From positions 7,502,001-7,566,000 of the forward strand of contig JAFFJZ010000003.1 of the NCBI GenBank assembly GCA_018340375.1: 64,000 nucleotides of DNA, read 5' to 3'. Made by a program: the position numbers and the translations under genes. The stretch's first letter is position 1. Every line of letters begins with the position of its first letter. This document shows, one piece after another, positions 57,945 to 64,000 of the stretch. This DNA is from Gonatopus flavifemur. Its lineage: Eukaryota > Arthropoda > Insecta > Hymenoptera > Dryinidae. Under the pieces are notes generated by a model. It searched no databases, was not told where the DNA came from, and saw only the letters and a program-made list of their open reading frames with translations.

Positions 57945-58785
57945 AAATGTTGTATTGAATTTTTCGGGTAATTTTCCTTCAGGATGAATAAAATACACAT
58001 TAAATTTTCTATTCGCTGAAACATGATTTGATGGAATTTGAATAGATTGTATTCAAAATACCTGTGAGTTTTTTAACACACAGTAAAAAGATTTGTGTTA
58101 AAAAAGGGTGCATTCAAAATTTGTGTTGAAAATTGACACTTTTCCGATGTAAATTGAACACTGTTGTGTCATTTTCACCGTGCAGCAATGTAATAATTAC
58201 AATGGAGAGATAGTAGACGTGAAAATAATGTAGCTTTTCAAAGTGAATTTTCCATTGTTAGATTCCTATTTGAAAAATGAAGGCTATGCTAGTTTCTTAG
58301 GAGACCTCATTTTCGAAATTATTCAAATCACATAGAGCGAGAATAGGTCAAGAGTGGTTTGTTTTTAGAACGAGATTAGGTTGAAAAGATTGAATCAAGT
58401 TCATAAGTTACGTGAGCAGCTTGAAGATCAGTGTATACTTTTTGATTTAGGATAGTCAAAACGGTAAATTAGAATTGTGTGTGATGAAATACAGTTTTGT
58501 CAACTGTAATATTCGATTCATTCGATTAATTCGATTTGGAAAAAATAAATTTCTCAAAAAATTGAGGAATTTTTCCTTTGATCAGTTTGTAAACCATTGT
58601 TTTTGGAAATGTTTTAACTGATTATTACATTGGGAATTTGCTGTGATGGCATTGCTTTCCAGTGAAATACAGTATAAAATGAATAAAACACTGACAAAAC
58701 CTTATGATCGATGTTTTGACGTGTACACCAAGTTCATTAAAAAAAGAAAATATATTGTTTCCATATAAGCACAGTTTTTGGACCC
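57945..58785. other. Spacer with a small MITE at 58079
   Basis: Apart from the element listed at 58079-58182, the stretch is AT-rich. A minus frame at 58625-58810 is unrecognised. Confidence 0.4.
58079..58182. mobile_element. Small MITE, CACAGTAAAAAG ends
   Basis: The left end CACAGTAAAAAGATTTGTGT and the inverted right end CACGGTGAAAATGACACAAC agree in the tip and in a following TGTGTT/GTGTTCAATTT section. The arms are diverged. The tip resembles those of the elements at 55.4, 57.7 and 61.4 kb. Confidence 0.48.
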
Positions 58786-58792
58786 CTAGCGA

Positions 58793-59155
58793 ATCTGGGT
58801 GAACCACCAAGTGACCAAAAATTTCAGTTACATTTTGGTGACTTGTTGGTCGTTTGGGACTTTTTTTTCAAAAAAATTGACCAAAATTCACCCAATCTCA
58901 ATTTTGGTGATTTTCCGGTTATTTCGTGGTAATTTTTTGGGTTTTTAACTCAAAAAAGATTCTAAAAACAGACCACATTTTTTGATTACCTTTTGGGGAC
59001 AGATTTGTTCTAAAGCAGCCATTAGTTTTCAGTCACAAATAAGTCAATATATGGTAAAAACCATCTGGGTAACAATTTTCTGACCAAGTTTTTACCAAAC
59101 GAAAAAATAAACGAAAGTAAACCATAAAAATTGGTCACTTTATGGATTCGCCAGG
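58793..59155. mobile_element. MITE with CCTAGCGAATC ends and ACCAAAA repeats
   Basis: CCCCTAGCGAATCTGGGTGA and, inverted, TTCCTGGCGAATCCATAAAG share the tip and then AAGTGACCAAWWWTT. Inside, TTTTGGTGA/TCACCAAAA and GGTNACC-type words recur in both directions. No frame. The 363-bp length is typical of a MITE. Confidence 0.65.
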
Positions 59156-59367
59156 AACATACGAAGAGATTATCATGAGGTTTTGAACGTTCAGAGCGGC
59201 ATGTTTTTCACATGACGATAGTTTCGCTGAGAAAATGGAATTCATAATAAGACCAGCTTCACGAGATGCTAAAATTGTCTGATTTCCTAAATTTACAACT
59301 AGAATATACAAAAACATTCATGAAACTGTGGATTGTGATATTAATTTAATGTTGATTTCTGTTTCAG

Positions 59368-59409
59368 GTACGTTTTATGGATTTGACAGATCTTCGTAAA
59401 ACATTGAAC
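59368..59409 (+). CDS. Candidate 42-nt exon
   Basis: A strong acceptor (AATGTTGATTTCTGTTTCAG, AG at 59366-59367) and a strong donor (AAC|GTGAGTAAG, GT at 59410-59411) bracket 42 nt that are open in phase 0. It contains an ATG at 59377 in that same phase, so it could be the first coding piece of the gene whose leader ends at 41909. It would then encode 11 residues beginning Met-Asp-Leu-Thr-Asp-Leu-Arg. Alternatively it is an in-frame microexon of 14 codons. The protein is not recognised. The splice sites are the evidence; no transcript is seen. Confidence 0.37.
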
Positions 59410-59411
59410 GT

Positions 59412-60490
59412 GAGTAAGAAGAATATTATTTTACCTCATTCAGCAGTTTTATTCATTGACAAATTACGTTGGCTACACTGAAAGAATTTTGTTGCAAAAA
59501 TTACTGTGAAAACTCTTCAAAAAATTATTGTGCAGCTTGTACACGCAGAAAAGTGCCTTCTTGGAAAATAGCAGAGTTCACTATTTAATATAGCTTTGAT
59601 ATGTTTCTAATATGTTTTCAGTAGAATGAGCTATGTAATTTACTGATGTAAAGTATTACAAAATGCAATGCCACGTAGTATCTTTGTGAATCACTATGAG
59701 GATTAGCAATTTCTGTAATTTCCATCGCTGAATTTGGATTTTATGTGCCTACAAATAAAAATGCGACGTGATATAATTTACTATTTCACATATCGGGGGC
59801 AGCTGTGCTACGTATGACAGCGAACTTTGATATTTTCTGAAGATCTTTTTTCTCCGTGCAAAAATGAGTGAATTCCTCAACAGTTGAGAGTGATATTTTC
59901 TACAAGGTTTACAGAATACACAGTAATATTTTGAAAATTTTCCACTTGTCCCTCGATCACTGGAATTTTACGTTAATTTTCCACATAAAATTCTTCCAGT
60001 GCAAACAGCAAGAAATCACGTACAAATATGGTGCACTTATATTGTCTTTTAAATTGTTTTACTGTAACTTAGAAATGTCTGATTTTGCACTGATGCGAGC
60101 GTTACAATTTCGTGAATGCCTAAAACAATTCTATTCGGACCTAATCGAGCTTGAAACCAACCAAACTGGCCAGCCTGTTCAAATCTCTCAATGTACACAG
60201 AGAAAAGTATCTTTTAATTCCAGCAAATATTTCATTTTAATAGGACGGAATGAATATTTACTTACAACAAACAAAAACTCAATTTAAAAAATACTTCTGT
60301 GATTTTTTCGAACATTAATCAATTCAAATTGTCGAATTAAGATTACAATTCCCAATACTATCATTCATTTGAGAAAATATCAACAGTTTCAATCTAAATT
60401 CTGACTGATTTCAATGTAATATTTGATCTAAGATTGACGAATCGTATACACTCAAAAAAAATCATAAGCAGATTAGAAACATTTTTTTGT
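59412..60490. other. Spacer with an unrecognised 139-codon frame
   Basis: The plus frame at 59868-60287 is one of the longest in the window. It starts at an alternative codon, is Phe/Leu/Gln-rich and has no recognisable domain; it includes a 44-nt hairpin (CACTGGAATTTTACG ... ATTCTTCCAGTG, 59959-60002). No splice or promoter signals support it. Confidence 0.3.
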
Positions 60491-60495
60491 CGAGA

Positions 60496-60630
60496 GACGG
60501 CATTTATTTCAAAGTTAGACGATTTTCGTCTATTCATAAAACTGCACAGTTATATCGAGACGATCGATTCTAATGGTAAAACAGCTTCGTTTCGCCATTG
60601 AAACAGACTATGTTTGACACGAGTGCCGTC
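60496..60630. mobile_element. MITE with GACGGCA ends
   Basis: GACGGCATTTATTTCAAAGT and, inverted, GACGGCACTCGTGTCAAACA share the 7-base tip and then TCAAA and TAG-C blocks. The centre has paired ACGATTTTCGTC and ACGATCG words. The flanks show no certain duplication. Confidence 0.5.
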
Positions 60631-60634
60631 TTAT

Positions 60635-61000
60635 GATAGGAAAATTTTTGTTTTAAATTCTTGTTTTATCAAACGTGATGTAATTAATAACGTGCATTTG
60701 TGAAGATAACGTTAATTTATTCAAAACTAAACTTCTTTCAGCCATTTGGTATAATTTGAAACATATCCATCTCGTCGTTTATTTATTTTGTCGTATTCTC
60801 AATGGAGATTTGAAAAAGATTAGCCATTTACCGCTATGGAGAAAATCACGTTGTGAATATTTAATACGTCTGTCAAAATCAAACGAAAAAACGCTAATGA
60901 TAGAATAATTTCGAATCTTTTGTACCATTCACGTCTCATCTATCAAAATAATTCTCCGGTATCATAAGCCGTAAGTCATGCCTTAAAGATTCATGATACT
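60635..61000. other. Spacer, nothing recognised
   Basis: AT-rich DNA. No frame or repeat of interest. Confidence 0.4.
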
Positions 61001-61003
61001 CAC

Positions 61004-61130
61004 CTGCAAGACGCACGTCCGACAAGCAAATGACAAACATTCACGTCTTCTCCAATCGTGCAATTTGTCCACCTCAAACAAATTGTAAATTGCTTTCGGT
61101 TTTCCATTGAATACCTAATGTTGGATGTAT
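61004..61130 (-). other. Possible minus-strand first exon
   Basis: On the minus strand GTATATAAATC (61164-61154) could be a TATA box, and an almost perfect donor CTTGCAG|GTGAGTATC lies about 150 bases further on (exon end at 61004). An ATG 37 bases before the donor opens a frame of 12 codons and one extra base. The assumed start is from TATA spacing only. Nothing links it to the other minus-strand promoter at 57.2 kb. Confidence 0.23.
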
Positions 61131-61386
61131 CAGCCAATCAAATTTTGACGTTAGATTTATATACTTGTTTCAAAAGAATCGTATAAATCTCTTCATCTCT
61201 CAGCCTTTGGACATAAAATAAATCTCTCCCTCTCTCTCTCTTGTATGATATAAAAGTTATCGAGGAAGCAAATAATATTTCCAAATGAAATACATATTTA
61301 TATCAAATAAACGTTCATTCGATTCTTGCATTACAATGATTTCTTCAATACATATTTGATATTACAAAACTGATCCTCCCTAACTA

Positions 61387-62246
61387 CACGGAGAAAATAT
61401 ATTGACGAAAGATTATTCAAAGTTGAGTAAAACAGGGACATAGTGGCATTCCCGCGAAGTTTTTCCATTCGGATGTTTTTGAATAGGATTCAACTTGTGG
61501 AGGTGATGAAAACATTCCAATTTATTTTCATCTGCAGTGGAGTAAGATGAAGTCAAACGGATTTTAACCCTTAACGGTCACACGGGGTGACTAGTTACCC
61601 TAGGCTTTAAAAAAGTGGAATTAGAGGTCTCAAACGTTCCAAATAAATACAACAAACAGCATCTGCTGGTGACAGAAATGTGTCGTGTTCGCCGGTATCG
61701 CAAGACCATCAGCGGCCCATTGAAACGCCAGTAATCATTGTTTGTAGGGTTCACGTTTCTAATCATGAATATGTATTTAAAATCTAATAAAACGCAAAAA
61801 AGTCAATTTCATGATTTGTAATTTTTTTCATTTTTCTTTCCAGTAATTTTGCAAAATAAATATACTTTTTGAATAATTGGTGGATACTGTGGTAGTATCT
61901 TTTGTGGTAGTGGTATATATTTTGCGGACGACCCTGGAGTTTTAGTCGTTAATATTGTAAAATGGCGAAGTAGTGAATGTTTTTGCAAATTTCCTGAATT
62001 TTGACTTATGTGATCAATTTTTAGAACGCCATTTATAAATTAACCGAGTTAAACCATTAGAAATATTGAAGAACTAGTCAACGAACATGACGCAATTAGT
62101 TAAAAATCTCAAAACATCTACACATCTCGTCCGACCGGGGTGGCCTGTCGAGGTGTGGCCGTTGAGGGTTGAATTTGGCAGGAATGCCACTATGTCCACA
62201 TTTTACTCAACTTTGGGTCATTTTTTGCCAATAAATGTTCTTCGTG
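61387..62246. mobile_element. TA-flanked MITE split by a piggyBac-like insertion
   Basis: CACGGAGAAAATATATTGAC and, inverted, CACGAAGAACATTTATTGGC are followed on both arms by AAAGTTGAGTAAAA and GGACATAGTGGCATTCC, about 70 bp in all. TA flanks both ends (61385-61386 and 62247-62248). About 180 bp from the left end, and only about 80 bp from the right end, an unrelated 601-bp element interrupts it, so this element is the older of the two. Confidence 0.9.
61568..62168. mobile_element. Non-autonomous piggyBac-like element
   Basis: CCCTTAACGGTCACACGGGG and, inverted, CCCTCAACGGCCACACCTCG form a 15-16-bp terminal repeat with two transitions. The flanks are TTAA (61564-61567) and TTGA (62169-62172). 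CCC tips inserted at TTAA are the signature of the piggyBac superfamily; the second flank has one change. A subterminal CCGGGGTGGCC string lies near the right end. The longest frame (61578-61766, minus) is not a transposase. Confidence 0.88.
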
Positions 62247-62249
62247 TAT

Positions 62250-62670
62250 TGTATAATAAACAATAAATATTCTCACAAACTCCTCTTTATTTCAAAAAGA
62301 TACACTACAGATCTACCACATCCTTCATTCCGGTAACCAGTCATTATAAATACAATTATGAACTATTAAAAAATACCAAGACTAGAATTCAGAGAAATGA
62401 ATATTTAATGATGAAATTCGTATGAAACGAAAAGAAAAAGAGGTCAAAATAAATGGAGGAACAAGAAAATAATTTATAAAAAGAATAATGAGAAACACTT
62501 TTAAGCGTCTGTCTCGGCTTTGTGACACATCGGTACACAATAATTGACGTTGGAAATATTTTGTCATTTGTATGTAGCCTAACGACATTACACGTGGGAT
62601 TACACAAGACGCGGATACACGTAGTATCTCGTTGCGAGATGATTTGCGAGTGAATTTCTTTTCATTGACA
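62250..62670. other. Spacer, nothing recognised
   Basis: AT-rich. Minus frames at 62382-62714 (110 codons) and 62389-62607 overlap and show no domain; the longer ends in a Phe/Ser-rich stretch. Confidence 0.35.
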
Positions 62671-62677
62671 CGAAACA

Positions 62678-62873
62678 ATGAAAAAACTCCTTGGCCAGTC
62701 GTGGAGATTCTCATCTTCCGCTAGTACCTCTCGTATGAATATAAACCAATACTCGTATACACAAGATACAAGTTCAACTGCAATGGCAGGTCAAGGCTCT
62801 CATACACGTGGCTACTCGAGCGTTTATCCCACACGCATACAAGTACAGGAGTCTCACTTGACGTCCAGTGCAT
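62678..62873 (+). CDS. Candidate first coding exon, unknown protein
   Basis: An ATG at 62678 in a favourable context (ACGAAACAATGA) opens a Ser/Thr-rich frame that reaches the donor-like GCAT|GTGAGTAAA (GT at 62874-62875). If the donor is unused the frame stops within five codons, which makes the coincidence of frame and donor interesting. There is no clear signal peptide and no recognised domain. No promoter was placed upstream. Confidence 0.2.
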
Positions 62874-63099
62874 GTGAGTAAAAGGGCGAACGAACTTGAA
62901 AAACGCGACACATCACGCACACAAGTGTAGGAGAAAGATACAAAACACTTAGCACGTTTTCAAGCAACTTCCTGGACTCTCTATAGATGTACTTAGTCCA
63001 TGCGGTTGTCGTTTCAAATGCACCCAATCCACGACAAGCAATGAAGTTACCTTATCGGACAACAACGCTCTCTCGACTGTATATTTTTTTGTATATTTT

Positions 63100-63267
63100 T
63101 TTAGCAGCAGCTAAATGGCTAGCACAGACACGGATAGCCATTAATAAACCTCCGCAAATATATTTGCTATAACAGCTAAAATTTAGCTGCAGGAGCAAAT
63201 TCAATGGCTGTCCATGTTCGTGCTAACCTGCACTCAGGTGCTGCAGCTAAATTATTCTTTCCGTGCA
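63100..63267 (-). mobile_element. AGCTAAA-family MITE, well preserved copy
   Basis: Read on the minus strand it starts TGCACGGAAAGAATAATTTA then GCTGCAGCACC and AGCACGAACATGGACAGCCA, nearly identical to 32676-32785. The core AGCTAAAATTTAGCT is at 63174-63188. The other half carries the inverted AGCTAAATGGCTAGCAC block, but its outermost CACGG tip is replaced by T-rich DNA, so this end is probably trimmed. Confidence 0.8.
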
Positions 63268-63269
63268 TA

Positions 63270-64000
63270 CAACAATATTACGATAAATTGACGAAAGAGA
63301 TGTGTATTTGATACACCCGAGTATCGAAAAATCTTGAATACGTTTGAAGGATGGTAGCAGAAACGCTTAGCAAATTGATCGATTAACGGTTATACTCGCG
63401 ACGATCGTTGTCCTGCAGCGTGAAAGGAGGACATAGTCTTCCATGTCCAAAGCGTGCTACGACGTCTACCATACCTTGGAGAATGCATTCGAGATTTAGT
63501 TGGTAGTTAAACTCCCGTGCGGACATGAAATATGATACAGGTATTATTATCAAATTCGATTCAAATGAATTTTCAATTCAAATTTATAAAATACCGATCA
63601 TTCCCGATTGATTTTTTCCGATGAAAACGGTAATCGTACTTTATTTTCAGAGTACAAAAAACAGAAGATAATCTTGGTATGTAAATAATTCCAAGGTACC
63701 TTGTAGAATTACGATAGCATTACGCTCGATAACTGTTTTATACGGTATTCACCGGTATTCGGATCATCTTACACTCGTATAAATATCATCCGGAATACTT
63801 GTTTGCATATATAGGATGTATGGAAACGCGATTCGACACACTTGTGTACTACCGTAACCGCTTCCTCTTACACATATATTTTTTACCAAATCCGTAGATA
63901 TTTGATAATGCAATAGACTACGAATAATGAACAACTATTCGGTGATAACTATTGTGTTCAATGGAATCGCCTTGACGAGATATTTGTTCCACCCGAGAGA
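63270..64000. other. Spacer to the right edge, nothing recognised
   Basis: AT-rich DNA with a modest GC rise at 63400-63480. No open frame of interest reaches the window end. Confidence 0.4.

Noticed and set aside
59959..60002. 44-nt hairpin as a microRNA precursor
   Set aside because: Stem is about 15 bp with indels and shorter than a normal precursor; no match to a microRNA seed I know.
1..64000. CRISPR array, rRNA genes, bacterial operons
   Set aside because: No regularly spaced identical repeats, no rRNA-like blocks, and the overall character is eukaryotic.

Overview
This is AT-rich eukaryotic DNA, most likely from an insect. Composition, short low-complexity ORFs, CpG-rich islands in an AT background, TATA/CCAAT-type promoter patches and many small DNA transposons all fit; Hymenoptera is a guess. 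There is no bacterial gene order, and I saw no rRNA, intact tRNA or CRISPR array. No open frame exceeds about 145 codons, and I recognise no complete protein-coding gene. The window is best read as intergenic and/or intronic DNA. It holds a few exon or promoter candidates and a dense set of non-autonomous mobile elements.

Layout. 1-7 kb: a TA-flanked MITE at 1.5 kb, a tRNA-like (SINE-type) remnant at 2.5 kb, and two plus-strand segments with insect-like codon use and splice-like edges (3519-3693 and 6701-6850). 7-20 kb: several inverted-repeat elements (7.3, 8.3, 12.4 and 18.9 kb) and an interrupted reading frame at 11.5-11.9 kb. 20-30 kb: a CpG-rich patch at 22.8-23.1 kb, a decayed Tc1/mariner-type transposase segment at 25.5-25.9 kb cut by a long-TIR MITE, and an ACGT-motif-rich element at 29.2-29.8 kb. 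30-41 kb: a three-layer nest of elements at 32.7-33.4 kb (one with TA duplication, one hAT-like with an 8-bp duplication) and a MITE with arms of about 145 bp at 38.2-38.6 kb.

41-64 kb: the best core promoter in the window (CCAAT at 41701, TATA at 41760, ATG-free leader, splice donor at 41910, plus strand). A 42-nt exon-like segment lies at 59368-59409. A minus-strand TATA/leader/donor candidate near 57.15 kb overlaps a CTCF-like motif. Many TA-flanked MITEs follow, ending with a piggyBac-like element (TTAA) nested inside a TA-flanked element at 61.4-62.2 kb. If the 41.8 kb leader and the 59.4 kb exon belong together, about 17.5 kb of the right part is one first intron.

The dominant story is repeated invasion by small inverted-repeat transposons. 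At least 20 are visible by their own two arms, six families have more than one copy or fragment, and two cases are nested so that the order of insertion can be read. Superfamily names rest on terminal bases and target duplications, not on intact transposases. All identities were judged by eye.
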